Positions 1 through 10,726 of a stretch of DNA of 64,000 nucleotides are shown here, piece after piece (position 1 is the stretch's first letter; every line of letters begins with the position of its first letter). The translations under genes and the position numbers were made by a program. The notes under the pieces are model-generated. The model saw only the letters and a list, made by a program, of their open reading frames with translations, was not told where the DNA came from and did no database searches. Source of the DNA: Schizophyllum amplum (Eukaryota > Basidiomycota > Agaricomycetes > Agaricales > Schizophyllaceae); NCBI GenBank assembly GCA_007026445.1, contig VDMD01000028.1:310001-374000 (forward strand), read 5' to 3'.

Positions 1-827
1 AATACACTGCTTCGCTGTTGGGATGCGCGTATGTCTGAAGCAGATAGCCGCCCTCCGTCTTCTCGAAAGGAATTCCCATCATCCTCACGCCGCGGTTAGG
101 CATGCCGACGTGCGATGTGGAAGTGACGCAGCAAACTTCTTGGTTATATTCTGGAGGAAACTGCCCGTTGCGATGCATGCGGGGGCGAGACCGGACGCCT
201 CCAAGTACTTTTGGACCTTCGCCTTCTCTGGAATATCGCGGGTCAGCGTTTGATTTCCGGGATGCTCACAATGAACCGTCGCAGTATGCCACCTTGGTGT
301 ACTTTCCGTTCGATGATTCGCTTATGTTGGGCACAGTGCTATGAGGCATCTCAGCGCGCGAGGTAAGATTTGCAAACACATGCATATGCTTACCTGAATG
401 TCACAAAATGAACGTCGGCCTCTTTACTTGCGTCGACGATGTTGATACCTTGGACAAGGTCGGACGACTCCGAACCGAATGGGAAAGTGACCTGCGAGAA
501 TTGTTTTGTCATTCACGTAAACAAGGGGAGACGAATAGCGCACTCACCGCGAAGACACACTCGGCGCCCGACACGGCCTTCTTCACAGCTTCCTTGTCGC
601 CCAAGTCGGCGGCGACGATTTCGCAGCCAAGCTTGGCGAGGACTTGGGCGGAGCCGGAATTGACATCGCGCGTAACGACGCGCGGTGTGAAGGTGCCATC
701 TTTGAGGAGAGCACGCACGATAGAGTTTCCTAAACGTGCAAAATTGGGATGGCGAAGATGGAAACCACGCTGAATATTCACCCTGCAGGCCCGTAGCGCC
801 GAAGACGGTGGCAATTCGCGTTGTCAT
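1..827 (-). CDS. NmrA-like NAD(P)-binding protein, 5' part only (runs off the left edge)
   Basis: The start codon at 827 opens MTTRIATVFGATGLQG, whose GATGLQG is the dinucleotide-binding turn of the NmrA/atypical SDR family. A 52-nt intron (781-730) joins it to a second exon encoding NSIVRALLKDGTFTPRVVTRD and AADLGDKEAVKKAVSGAECVFA, typical of the first Rossmann half of NmrA proteins. A third exon reads VTFPFGSESSDLVQGINIVD. Further short exons follow toward position 1, including one with KTEGGYLLQTYAHPNSEAV near the edge, so the 3' end lies outside the window. Family members sense NAD(P) redox state or act as isoflavone-reductase-like enzymes; which applies here cannot be read. Intron borders after the third exon are approximate. 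Confidence 0.82.
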
Positions 828-1697
828 CTTTATGCCAGTCTTATGTCGGCCTGGTGAACAGATCAATCTTCCAGCTGAGCCGCGAAGAGGTCCTGGTATA
901 TAGAAGGGACATACCCGTGAAGCCCGGCACCTTAGCGCTGAGTCAGGTGGTACAGCGGCTCTACTCCGCTGCTTTACGCTGAGGGCAGACCAAGTAAGCC
1001 GGCGCAGAAGCCAGCGTCTGGGCGTGCACGGTGGAAAGCGAGTCCACCTTGCGGCTGTCTTCCGAGAATCCAAGATCCCGGGGAATCAGAGGGATACTGG
1101 CCGATATCCCTGCCGGATGCCGAGAAGGACAGCATGCGGAAGTGCAAGTAAATCTGTTGAACTTGAAGTTGAGAAAGAGCTTGAAGCTTGAGAGTGGCAT
1201 CGCTACCGCGGGCCACAAGGTCAGGACCACAGCATGCCAGAAACCCGAGCGGTCCGAGTGGAGTGACCTTGATGCCATTCGACTGACAAGACCATGAGAA
1301 GCACTTAGAGTGAGGGGATACTGTACAAAAATTCGTCTCTAAGGAGGGCTGAGCAAAATCGCGTATCAAGCTGATGGAACTTGGTCCCAACGCACGCGGT
1401 CATTATCTTCAGAAAGAGTGCGCTTGTGTGTACTTCTATTTTGCTTTGTTGCTTTCTGAAGGTGATCAATATGTGACAAATAATTACCCACAGAGATCCG
1501 CAGGATGCGTTCAACAACGGTATTTAAGTGTATGCTTAGGGCAGGAAGCCCCCCTTCGATATATGAGATACCTCAATTGTGCTGAACCCGTGTTTAGACA
1601 GTGATACGTGCGATAGAGGCGGATCGTACGCCACTCGATAGTGACCAGTGGTTATATACTTTACAATGCGGCAGAGCGTCCAAGAGCAAAAGCGTCT
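828..1697. other. Intergenic stretch with no supported gene
   Basis: About 870 bp lie between the start of the NmrA-like gene and the stop of the F-box gene, both on the minus strand. Only short overlapping ORFs without recognisable motifs are present. It must hold the promoter of the NmrA-like gene and the 3' region of the F-box gene. No tRNA, repeat or transposon end was seen. Confidence 0.6.
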
Positions 1698-3233
1698 TTA
1701 CTCGCTGAAACAATCCCAAGCAGACAGACCATCTTCCCTCACCCAATAGGACAACGGCGCGAGCTTCACCTCCCGCAGCGATGGACAATATCTTGTCCAC
1801 GCACTCAGGAAGCTGCGCATCTGCGCGCGCGAGAACACCCCCCGTTGCTCTGGCTTCCACCGACTCTCGTTGTGCATATCGTCGGCTCGCGCGGCATCCG
1901 TCGCATCCGCCGCGCCGCCGGCGCCCGGCAGCGGGAAGACCTTGAGCACCCGCAGGCGCGTCATTCGCGGGATGAGCTGCGTACCCAGCGACATGATGAA
2001 GGTCTCGCGCGGGCTCCCTCCATGGTACCATATCTCGAGACGCTCGAGCTCGGGGAGCAGCTGTGCCGCGGCGTATAGTATCTCCTCGTCCCATGCTCGC
2101 AGAGCGATGCGCAGGTCGGTGAGCCCGCGCGGGGCGGCCTCAAGCAGACCAACGATGTCGGCGACGCGGGCAGCGTAGGTAGTAGTGTCGACGGCAAGGA
2201 CGCCACTGTCGGGGAGGATGGCACGCGCGACGCCAGGCGCGCCCACAAACTTGCGCAGGGCCGGCATATGGGCGGACGTCATGCGCACGGCCGGGTCTGG
2301 CGCCTCGACGCGTAGCGTGCTGATACTCGGCCGCGACGCGAGGTAGGTGGGCAAGTTCCTCAGCTCCGCCCCGGCGCGTGCGTCGAGAACATACAAGGTC
2401 ACGTCGCGCAGCCGTGGCTGCGACGGTGTACCGTGAGGGATGGTTAGTGAGTCGTCCCAGTCCGTCTCCAGTTCTTCCAAATTCGCCAGACGCGTAAGGA
2501 GAACAGGATGTAGAAGCTCGCCTAGACCCTCGTGCGCACTCGGTGTCAGCCGATTGCGTCTGTAGATGAGCCTCTTGACTCCTATGGGCGTGAGGATATG
2601 GGCTTCCGCCGAGGAGCCTGGAGGGACTCGCAACGGCGCTAGTGCGCACTGGATGACGCTTAATGTTTCTAGGCGCGAGAGTGCACCGAGAACATTGTAC
2701 ACTGCATGGGTCACAGATGCCCGCACTAGGTGTACAGTCGTCAAATTAGGAAAGTCGAGCGCTCGTCCCAGCAGCCCGTCGAACTCGCGCTGGCGTGCGA
2801 TATGTGGTTCTGTAGGCGTGCCGATGCCATGGAAGTTGAATGCGACACCGTCATCCGCCTCGAAAAGTCGCGTGAGGCCGAATGTGAGGGAGCGCACGCG
2901 ACGACGGAGGTCTGCATTCTCGTCGAGCACGCGTGCGACGTTCATGGCTTTGCCGGCGTGGGTGAAGCGCAGATCCTCGAACATCGGTTCAAGGGCCAGT
3001 TGGTGGAAAAGACGACATGTGCGGGACACGGAGCTGAGGTCGGGGGAGTTGGATACGGCCTCAAAGATTTGGATCCAGATCTCGTTGGGAAAGTCCCACA
3101 GGCGCCGCTGGGCGCCCGGGGTGAGGATAAACAACATGGCGGCGGTGCTGGCCTGGGCAGCGTCGGGCGAGGGTGTGATAGAGTCTGCAGTACATTGCGT
3201 AGAGAGGGCCGTTCGCGGGCAACGGCTAGACAT
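1698..3233 (-). CDS. F-box protein, 511 aa, intronless
   Basis: The F-box starts near residue 45: LWDFPNEIWIQIFEAVSNS followed by LSSVSRTCRLFHQLALEPMF, the standard fungal F-box helix pattern. The rest is a diverged leucine-rich region with repeated LETLSVIQC / LEELETDWD / LERLEIWYHG segments, as in basidiomycete F-box/LRR-like proteins. Such proteins recruit substrates to SCF ubiquitin ligases through Skp1. The start was placed at MSSRCPRTALS; an in-frame ATG 174 nt upstream adds a basic, non-conserved leader and is less likely. The family is very expanded and fast-evolving in mushrooms, so no substrate can be inferred. Confidence 0.85.
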   Translation of the reverse strand: MSSRCPRTALSTQCTADSITPSPDAAQASTAAMLFILTPGAQRRLWDFPNEIWIQIFEAVSNSPDLSSVSRTCRLFHQLALEPMFEDLRFTHAGKAMNVARVLDENADLRRRVRSLTFGLTRLFEADDGVAFNFHGIGTPTEPHIARQREFDGLLGRALDFPNLTTVHLVRASVTHAVYNVLGALSRLETLSVIQCALAPLRVPPGSSAEAHILTPIGVKRLIYRRNRLTPSAHEGLGELLHPVLLTRLANLEELETDWDDSLTIPHGTPSQPRLRDVTLYVLDARAGAELRNLPTYLASRPSISTLRVEAPDPAVRMTSAHMPALRKFVGAPGVARAILPDSGVLAVDTTTYAARVADIVGLLEAAPRGLTDLRIALRAWDEEILYAAAQLLPELERLEIWYHGGSPRETFIMSLGTQLIPRMTRLRVLKVFPLPGAGGAADATDAARADDMHNESRWKPEQRGVFSRAQMRSFLSAWTRYCPSLREVKLAPLSYWVREDGLSAWDCFSE

Positions 3234-5914
3234 CTGTGAGTCTGGATGGCCTGCGTAGCCACAAGCAGATGCGACGCGGTGTGACGATGATCGTTGGAAG
3301 AAAGGACCGGCCCTCGGACCGGGGTATCCGCGTCGCGGCAAACATGTCATCACTGACACCAGACCTTGTCTTCGACTCTTGTTCGACTTCAAGTTGACTT
3401 CGACCAACTAACTGTTCTACAGCAATTTTCAACGTTCCTTATTGCTCATGATCATTGTCAATAATCCACGCCTCAAGTATCTGCGAGACCCTCGACCATC
3501 TGCTGGAGCATCTTTTGCCATCCAGAACGAAACACTGTCTTCGCTACTGCATACTCTGTTGCGAGGGCGCTGGATTGCGTTGTCAACTATACAATTTCTC
3601 TAGGAGAATTCGTCACTTCCGCGCAGGGGTTACGCTCAGTGAAGATCAGTGACTAGCTTCTCGAATTCTCCAAGTTAACAACGTTTCCGCGTGGCTCTGG
3701 GACGCGCTCTCTTTTGCCGGGTCTGCTGTTCAGCCTTTTATCTCTAGGTGAACCATTGACCCCCCCTCTTCAGATGTGATATAGAGGCTGAGCGATTCCT
3801 TCGAGCTGATTGATGATCGCTAATGTTCTTCGAAGGCAACCGGGTCTGATTTCTTCGCGAGACGGACGACCCCTAAAGCGCTTGCCATAATGCTGCGCAT
3901 GATGGAGGGTTGCTCCTCTCGATGATGTTCCCGACGCAAGCTTCATGTGAGTAGACGTTCGCTCAATGCGATGTACGCCCTCGGTACGTACTAGCCGGCA
4001 CATTTGGCCGTGGTGGACACTCCGGCGGCGCAAAAACAAGTACAGCGCCGCCGCCGCATGTCCCAGACCAGAGGACCCTACGCGCGCGAAACTGCGGTGC
4101 TGTGGGAAGCTGAGGTGAGAAACGTCTTCGCCGTTATACGGAAGTTGGCCCACTCAGAAGTTGGGATTCACCTTCTACAGGTCGAATCGTAGGCACCTAG
4201 GCAATAAAACCATGCAGGCCGAATTATCTTTCATAGTCAACAGTCAACGAATGAACGGCCTGGCGCTCATACGGGTCGATTATGGGCCCATCCTGTCTTG
4301 CCTGTATATCAGCCAGCCGACAGCTGGGGTCGTGCGAATTTGGTAAGCTGGTGTGGGCGTCGAGATCCAGTGCGTCTTCTTCGCCCCTTCGCGTCTCACG
4401 CACCGTGTGCCCAGCAAGGTGTCCAGTGTAGTATGACAACTCATTCCCATGCAGACGACCTTCTCACCTGATAGACGCTAGCGTCGGTACATGATACATT
4501 TGTCAGATGGCGTGTTGGGAGGCGGACTCCCTCGACTGCTCTGGACCCTTTTGCCAGCTGTGCGGTCCCACTCGAGTTCTCCTCCCTCAACCGTGTGGAG
4601 CCCATACGGTCGCGGGAGCGCCGCGCTGGTAACAAAGGACTCGAGGAACGCCGTCCGTTCTGTCTCCGCTCCCAGCCTTCTCAAAGTCTTCTGCTCCCGC
4701 ATTCAATCGTTTGTGCTTGCGGTCCAATCTGAATCAACTCTTGAGAAGAGTTCTGAACGTCTATCGATGATCGCTGGCTGTGTTTACGATTTCTGTACGT
4801 CCGATCTCCGATACCGTTGAACTTGGCAGCTGCTGACTTACCTTTGCGGTCATGCGTCCTGCTGCAGTCGCAGATCGAATTCAACGCCGTCCCGTGTTCG
4901 TTGTCGGGTGCCCGTGTCCACTATTATGTGCTACGTCGCAGCCCCCACATGCCACTGGCTATGGCGCGTAGGATCAGCGCTAGTCGGAGTGTAACGGTAC
5001 AGGCGTCCCCACCTGGCCCTCCCCCAGATAATAAGTACGGGACATACAGCCCCAATTATTGGCCCCAAACGAAGTCATCCGGGCAGGCGGCCGTGCAACG
5101 CCCGTGCGAGCCTCGAGGTGCGTCCAAGGTGCGTCGCTGACTCGCGCCACCGTGAGCAACAGGACATCAGAGCAAATCCCCCAAATTCCTTCAGTAGTGC
5201 GCAGTGCGCACATCGTCAGCCGAACGCTGCCGGAAAGGGACAAGAATGGCCCGCGCGGGGCCTGATTGCGCGGGGGAGGGGGTGAAATGTAATGTGCGGG
5301 GGAGGCGATAGCTAGTCCCGCGGGGTAGCGGGGTAGAGATCGGTTGTCTTAGCTTATGCTGTTGACTGCAGAAGAGGTGCGCTCGACTCGAGAGTTGAAT
5401 CTGAACTTGGGATGAGATGCAGGACGGCAGGCAGGCTCACATGACCTTGGGAAGATGCGCTCTCTCGACACGTCATCGGTTCACAATGAAATGCATTTTC
5501 GGCCGCACGAGACGGAAGACAAGTCGTACATCTCCCGGAGTTCTCGTTCGTCTTCGCCAAGCTTCAATTCGTCGTGGCGCCTGTGCGGATAGCTGGGGAG
5601 CTGCTGACTTGTCTTGTCTGTGCCCGGACGATGCTGAATTCGCGCCTGGCGAGATGTATTGGCAATGTGCGACAGATCCGTCGGCGTCCCACTTGTCGCA
5701 CGCTTGGCCAGAGGAAGGTCAGCAGTGGGTCAGCTGGCCCGGCGTTGGCGTCATTGATAGTCGCGTGTCCTTCCGTCGATAGCGCGGGCCGGGGGTGGAG
5801 GGACGCGGACTTATATACGGACGTGAGGAAGCGAATTCGACCAAGGATTCTCTTCGTCCCAACCCTCATCGTCGTCCCACCCATCTGCCCACTTGCCCAC
5901 TCACATTTACCACC
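3234..5914. other. 2.7 kb gene-poor stretch
   Basis: Between the divergent F-box and aldehyde dehydrogenase genes only ORFs shorter than 130 codons occur, on both strands, and none shows a recognisable domain or convincing splice structure. A G-rich patch occurs around 5270-5300. The last 100 bp hold the TATA element and CT-rich leader of the dehydrogenase. I see no transposon ends, tRNA or coding relic here. Confidence 0.55.
5812..5817 (+). promoter_or_regulatory. TATA box of the aldehyde dehydrogenase gene
   Basis: TATATA lies 98 bp upstream of the start codon and is followed by a pyrimidine-rich leader (CCCACTTGCCCACTCACA) ending in CCACC just before the ATG. This is a usual arrangement for highly expressed fungal genes. 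Confidence 0.55.
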
Positions 5915-7774
5915 ATGACTACCTTTTCCTACGACTTCAAGACCCCGGCCTACACGGGCAAGGTCGACTTCCCTACCGGCGTCTTCATCGACGGAGAGTT
6001 CAAGGAGGGCGGGGACAAGACCACGATTGAGTGCGTAGACGTCCTCCCCATACATCTCACATCCATCTCCATAGCCCCACATCCTTCAACTACCTCAGTT
6101 GCTCCGTCTCGAGTCGAGACTTGACTCGCTTCCCCCCAATTCCCCAACCGATCTATGACCCATCTAACCGCCGTCCAGTGTCATCAACCCCACTACTGGA
6201 AAGCTCATTACCACTGTCTCTGAGGCTACTACCGCCGACGTCGACATTGCTGTCAAGGCTGCGCAGAAGGCTTTCGACACCACATGGGGACTGAACGCGT
6301 CTGGCGCGCGCCGCGCTGAGCTCCTTTGGAAGCTCGGGTTGTTGATGGACGACCACATGGAGGAGCTTTGTGCGCTCGAGGCGCTGGACAACGGCAAGAC
6401 ATTCGGCTGGGCGAAGAATGTCGACGTCGCCTTTGCGATCCAGTCGATCAAGTACTACGCCGGATGGGCGGACAAGATTCAGGGCAAGGTTATCGAGGTC
6501 CGTCAACTTATTCTCCCTGCTACGCTGCCCCTCCGGCTGACCTGTGTGCAATTCAGACCGACGAGTCGAAGCTCACCTATACCCGCCACGAGCCAATTGG
6601 CGTCGTTGGCCAAATCATCCCTTGGAACTTCCCCCTCCTCATGATGGCCTGGAAGCTCGGCCCTGCGCTGGCGACGGGCTGCACAATCGTTCTTAAGCCG
6701 TCCGAGTTCACCCCCTTGACCGCGCTGCGCATGTGCTCTCTCATACGCGAGGCGGGCTTCCCGCCAGGCGTTGTCAACATCCTTGTCGGCTACGGCCACA
6801 CGGTTGGCGCGGCAATGAGCTCGCACATGGACATCCACAAGGTGCGTCGACACAGGCCATGTCCGATTCGCCGGACTAAGCCTTCTTCAGCTTGCCTTCA
6901 CTGGCAGCACGCTTGTTGGCCGCAAGATCATGGAGAGCGCCGCGAAGTCGAACTTGAAGACCGTGACGCTCGAACTCGGTGGCAAAAGCCCGAACATCAT
7001 CTTCGACGACGCGGACCTTGAGCAGGCGGCGAACTGGGCAGCTCATGGTATCTTGTGAGTTGGGCTGCTATCTGATACAGAGTGAACACAGCTGACGCAT
7101 CGTAGCTGGAACCACGGCCAGGCCTGCTGTGCTGGCTCGCGTATCTTCGTGCAGTCCGGCATTTACGACAAGTTCCTCGCTGCCTTCGCCGAGAAGACAC
7201 GTTCAATCAAGGTCGGCGACCCATTCGGCGATGACGTCGACCAGGGCCCGCAGGTCTCCCAGCAGCAGTTCGACCGCATCATGGGCTACATCGACTCAGG
7301 GAAGCAGGAGGGCGCGACCGTGCACGTGGGCGGCAAGCGAGTCGGCGAGGCGGGCTACTTCATCGAGCCGACGATCTTCACGGACGTCACACCGGAGATG
7401 ACCATCGTGCGGGAGGAGATATTCGGGCCCGTCGGTGTGGTTATCAAGTTCACGGACGAGGAAGACGTGATCAGGCAGGCGAACGACACGGTGTACGGGT
7501 TGGCGGCGGCGGTGTTCACGCAGGACATCAACCGCGCTTTGGAGACCGCACATAAGCTGCAGGCGGGCACGGCGTGGATCAACTGTGTGAACCAGTTGCA
7601 CGCACAGGTGCCGTTCGGCGGCTTCAAGCAGTCGGGCATTGGCCGGGAATTGGGCGAGTACGCGTTGGAAAAGTACGTGGATTTCCTTCTCTGCCTCCTT
7701 GTCCCGTTGCTGATTGATTTTGCAGCTACACGAACATCAAGGCTGTGCACGTCAACTTGCGGCACAGGATGTAA
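5915..7774 (+). CDS. NAD(P)+-dependent aldehyde dehydrogenase, 499 aa
   Basis: It oxidises aldehydes such as acetaldehyde to carboxylic acids. Six exons (5915-6030, 6179-6497, 6557-6841, 6891-7054, 7106-7672, 7726-7774) join in frame to exactly 500 codons including the stop, the normal length for class 1/2 ALDH. Visible motifs: [15 protein letters not shown] and [11 protein letters not shown] (NAD site), [19 protein letters not shown] (general-base Glu), [13 protein letters not shown] with the catalytic Cys in the CC pair, EEIFGPV, and the C-terminal [15 protein letters not shown] and [11 protein letters not shown]. There is no obvious mitochondrial presequence ([15 protein letters not shown]), so a cytosolic enzyme is likely. 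The first intron (6031-6178) is longer than the rest. A TATA box and CT-rich leader suggest strong expression. Confidence 0.96.
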
Positions 7775-8080
7775 GAGCCTGGCGCGGTGGGAGTTGTTTA
7801 TCGATAGGAATATGGGTATCTATCTGCATTGTATCATAGCTGCGCTTGTCTTGAACTCGCATCAATCGCATTGAATCTTGTCATCTCTTATACTGGACTG
7901 TGTTGAAGCTTTTGGATGCATCGGCAAGACAAGTGGGTGTCATAGCACGCCGTCCAAAGTCTCAAAGAACGTCAAGGTTTTGGTGACACCCTAAGCCCTT
8001 CGACGAACCTGACTGCTCGGTACAGTAATTGCGCAAAATTTGAGTCGATACATAAAGTAAACACTGAACCCGCTTTCATC
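7775..8080. other. Intergenic spacer before tRNA-Asp
   Basis: About 306 bp hold the 3' flank of the aldehyde dehydrogenase gene and the upstream flank of the tRNA. No coding signal or repeat was seen. Confidence 0.5.
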
Positions 8081-8166
8081 TCCCCGGTAGTATATCGGTT
8101 AGTACACCCGCCTGTCACTGATTGGCCGGTTCGCGGGAGAGCGGGGTTCGACTCCCCGCCGAGGAG
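8081..8166 (+). tRNA. tRNA-Asp (anticodon GTC) with a 14-nt intron
   Basis: The sequence folds as a cloverleaf: acceptor TCCCCGG/CCGAGGA (one C-A mismatch), D arm GTATATCGGTTAGTAC, anticodon stem CCCGC/GCGGG around CTGTCA-C with anticodon GTC, and T arm CGGGGTTCGACTCCCCG. A 14-nt insertion (CTGATTGGCCGGTT) sits one base 3' of the anticodon, the canonical nuclear tRNA intron position. Removing it leaves a 72-nt tRNA. T-rich sequence follows at 8168-8185 and would terminate RNA polymerase III. Confidence 0.93.
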
Positions 8167-8563
8167 CTTTGTTTTGTTCTGTTTTGGTTCCCGTTTGTCC
8201 GACGTCCACGTCTTATCGGCTATTCTGCAGCTTGCGAGAACCGCTGCGATGCTGAGATTCCGCACAACATAATGCTGCAGGTCAGTGCTGACAGAGCACA
8301 CTTCCTTTTATTGCCGATCCATCATTGCTCTCTGCGCAGTTTGGCTATATGTGGTCTTGGAGGGTCTTGGTGGTCCATGCCACGTGGCTCGACACTCAAT
8401 CTCAACGCGTTTTGCTTCCGTCCCGCTGTGCTCCCACAGGCTCCCACTCAGCCCTTCTACTGTGGCCTTTGTTTTGGCTCTCGCTCGCCTGATTATCAAT
8501 CTCTTCGCGCTCTGCAAACGACTACTATGCGCTGGATTTACTGGATCTGATCGAGACTGCACG
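8167..8563. other. Intergenic spacer after tRNA-Asp
   Basis: Roughly 400 bp separate the tRNA from the next inferred ORF. Apart from the T-rich pol III terminator at its start, I see no supported element. ORFs here are short and lack motifs. Confidence 0.5.
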
Positions 8564-9042
8564 ATGTTATCCGCGCACTGCGAACGCAAGCGCAAAAGCG
8601 ACAAGGCCCCCTTGTTGACGGAACCCAAGAGATTGAAAAGGGAAAGAAAACCGTCTGGTACGCTTTTTCACTGCTTGAGACATTGTATCGCCTCTTAATT
8701 GCATTTAGCGCGGTTCTTGCAGCGCGATGAAAGGAACTGGCGTGCGTTCTCTCGGAGAAGTGGGTGTCTCTTGCAGACATTGCTTGCGACCTTACTATGG
8801 CTCACAGTTTAAGCCAATCAGACCCAAAGAAGTACCCCTCGGATAGTCGTCCTGCTTTGTCGTTGGATCCCTGTGCGGACGGCAATGAGGCATCACCATC
8901 AGCTGCAATCCCAACACGCCTCTCCAAGGGCCGACGAAAAGGCGGCATCCGCGTTAAAACAAGCCCTGTCGATTATATCGATATCACCGACTCAGAGAAC
9001 GACGACATCATCGTCGACCTGCCACGGACGCAGACGAGATAT

Positions 9043-9055
9043 ACGGAGAACTCGG
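9043..9055 (+). repeat. Left target-site duplication of the retroposed element
   Basis: ACGGAGAACTCGG is found here, directly before the element, and again at 10726-10738 directly after the A tract. In both places it lies in the host frame as Thr-Glu-Asn-Ser. The first A may belong to the poly(A) tail in the right copy, so the duplication is 12 or 13 bp. Confidence 0.8.
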
Positions 9056-10726
9056 CATGGCCTTCCTTTTCCAGAACCATCATGGTAAAAAATCGAAGCG
9101 CGACCGCTCACCGCCCGCGCCCCCGAAAACGCCCACTCCCTCTGAGGAGATACCACGCCTCATAACGAAGTCCCCGGCTACCAACAGAGTTGTTAAACGC
9201 GGTCGTGAGCATGATGACACGCCGCGCATCACCGTCCGAACACGGTCGACTAGCCCACCAGCCCCACCGCCCATGCTCTTCCCGAGCGTCTCGGCGGCGG
9301 CACCAGAACCTTCGCAGGCCGACGCGGCGCGGACTCGGAGACGCGAGGACGCGTTCCGCAGACGTCAGGAGCAGGAACAAAGACGACGAGAAGCGCGGCC
9401 CCCAGTGGCAGCGCCGTCCACAACACCACTGACGGATGATGAGCAGAATGAGATGGAATTCCTCATCTGCCTATCCGAGGCGGCCTCTCTCGCGAAGGCC
9501 GTCAAGCCGTCCTCTGAGGCGGTCACCCTTATCCATGAACTTGTCAGGCTGTCCGGCATTCATTTCGAGCCACCGACACCCTCACTCCCACCCGCACCCG
9601 TTGCGCAGCCGCCCGTATCGCCATCCACAAACACGCCGCATGCGCCGACCGTCCATTCCGCCCCAGGTCCAGAGGGCCCTCGGCGGTCGTACGCAGCTAC
9701 CGCGAAGTCGCTCCCCACGCGACCACAACCGCCACGTCATTCGGAACGCCCCGCGAAACAGCCGGGTACCCTCAAGACGCCACCTTCCGCACGCGCACCG
9801 AAACCCCGCGGACGTCGTCCTCCCCGCCGCCTTCTAGTCGTGTCTGACCTCCCCGCCCTACATTTTCCCGATCCTACACAACGCCCACACCCTCTGACCA
9901 TCCTCGATGCCGTTAACAAGCCCGTTGTCGTCGAATCCGGCGACGGCATCATCGGGGTCAGCTTTACTCGTGGCGGCCAGATTGCTCTGCACACCGAGTC
10001 TCCCGGAGCTGCCGCACGACTCCTTGCGAAGTTCTCCGGGAACATCTCACGGTCCCTGGGCAAGCTGTTCAATGTCGATCCCACGAGGGCCGAGCTGCAG
10101 CTGGATGCGCCTTGGCACAAGGTCGTCGTCCATGACGTGCCGATTCCGCCCAAGGGCTGGGCATCCTGGCCGTCGCACTTCGGGGACGACACCACAGTGC
10201 AGCAGCTCGCCCAGGGGGTGAGAGATTGGGAAAGGGAGGTGTCACAGAAGGTGAACAAGGCGGGCAGTCGCCAGGGACTCAAGCAGTTCCAGGCGCTCAT
10301 CAAGGACCGTGACCACGGTGTGCTGTTCAAGGCCCTGCAGTCCGCTCAGCACGGTAAGAATCAGACCGTGTCGTTTGTGGCTGCATTTTCGGAGGAGAGC
10401 ACCGCCAACGCGCTCCTCCGAAATGGCATCTCTCTTGTAGGTACTCATTGTCGTGTTTCTCACTACCGTCCCCGATCTCGTGGCCATGCCATACATTAAC
10501 ACCCACATTACCCCCCCACTTCACATTTTATTTCACCGTCTTATCAACCGCTGTATCGAGAAGGACTTCGGCATGGGCAATAGTTCCCTGGCCTTTTACT
10601 CTACCCACTGATTCATAGTTGGCCGTCTACGTATGGGTTCACGTACGCTACCGGACGCCACCGCGTCTTAGCTTCATCTTGGCTTGCTGCGGTATACAAA
10701 TGCAGAGTTCAAAAAAAAAAAAAAAA
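9056..10726 (+). mobile_element. ORF1-only LINE-like retroposon (about 1.67 kb) with a poly(A) tail
   Basis: The element lies between copies of a 12-13 bp direct repeat and ends in a run of 16 A (10711-10726), the hallmarks of target-primed reverse transcription. It contains one gag-like ORF that begins at its second base, then about 210 bp without coding capacity. No reverse transcriptase or endonuclease ORF is present. It could be an ORF1-only, HAL1-like non-autonomous element, a retrocopy of a prematurely polyadenylated LINE transcript, or a processed copy of a domesticated gag gene. It appears young, because the duplication copies are identical and the ORF is intact. Confidence 0.72.
9057..10499 (+). 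CDS. Gag-like ORF1 protein of the non-LTR element, 480 aa
   Basis: The N-terminal half is basic and Pro-rich (GKKSKRDRSPPAPP, RTRRREDAFRRRQEQEQRRRE), suited to RNA binding. The C-terminal half has an RRM-like fold region with SLGKLFNVDPTRAEL and WHKVVVHDVPIPPKGW. A WxKVVVHxVP segment of this kind is characteristic, in my knowledge, of ORF1 proteins of fungal Tad/Deceiver-type LINEs. Family members normally continue into CCHC zinc knuckles; here the ORF ends at HYRPRSRGHAIH without them, so the 3' part is missing. The frame is open throughout. Whether it is translated from its own ATG at 9057, or at all, is unknown. Confidence 0.6.
   Translation: MAFLFQNHHGKKSKRDRSPPAPPKTPTPSEEIPRLITKSPATNRVVKRGREHDDTPRITVRTRSTSPPAPPPMLFPSVSAAAPEPSQADAARTRRREDAFRRRQEQEQRRREARPPVAAPSTTPLTDDEQNEMEFLICLSEAASLAKAVKPSSEAVTLIHELVRLSGIHFEPPTPSLPPAPVAQPPVSPSTNTPHAPTVHSAPGPEGPRRSYAATAKSLPTRPQPPRHSERPAKQPGTLKTPPSARAPKPRGRRPPRRLLVVSDLPALHFPDPTQRPHPLTILDAVNKPVVVESGDGIIGVSFTRGGQIALHTESPGAAARLLAKFSGNISRSLGKLFNVDPTRAELQLDAPWHKVVVHDVPIPPKGWASWPSHFGDDTTVQQLAQGVRDWEREVSQKVNKAGSRQGLKQFQALIKDRDHGVLFKALQSAQHGKNQTVSFVAAFSEESTANALLRNGISLVGTHCRVSHYRPRSRGHAIH

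Noticed and set aside
4491..5140. Overlapping short ORFs in the gene-poor 3.2-5.9 kb region
   Set aside because: No domain, no consistent exon chain and no agreement in frame. I also looked for reverse transcriptase or transposase motifs and found none.
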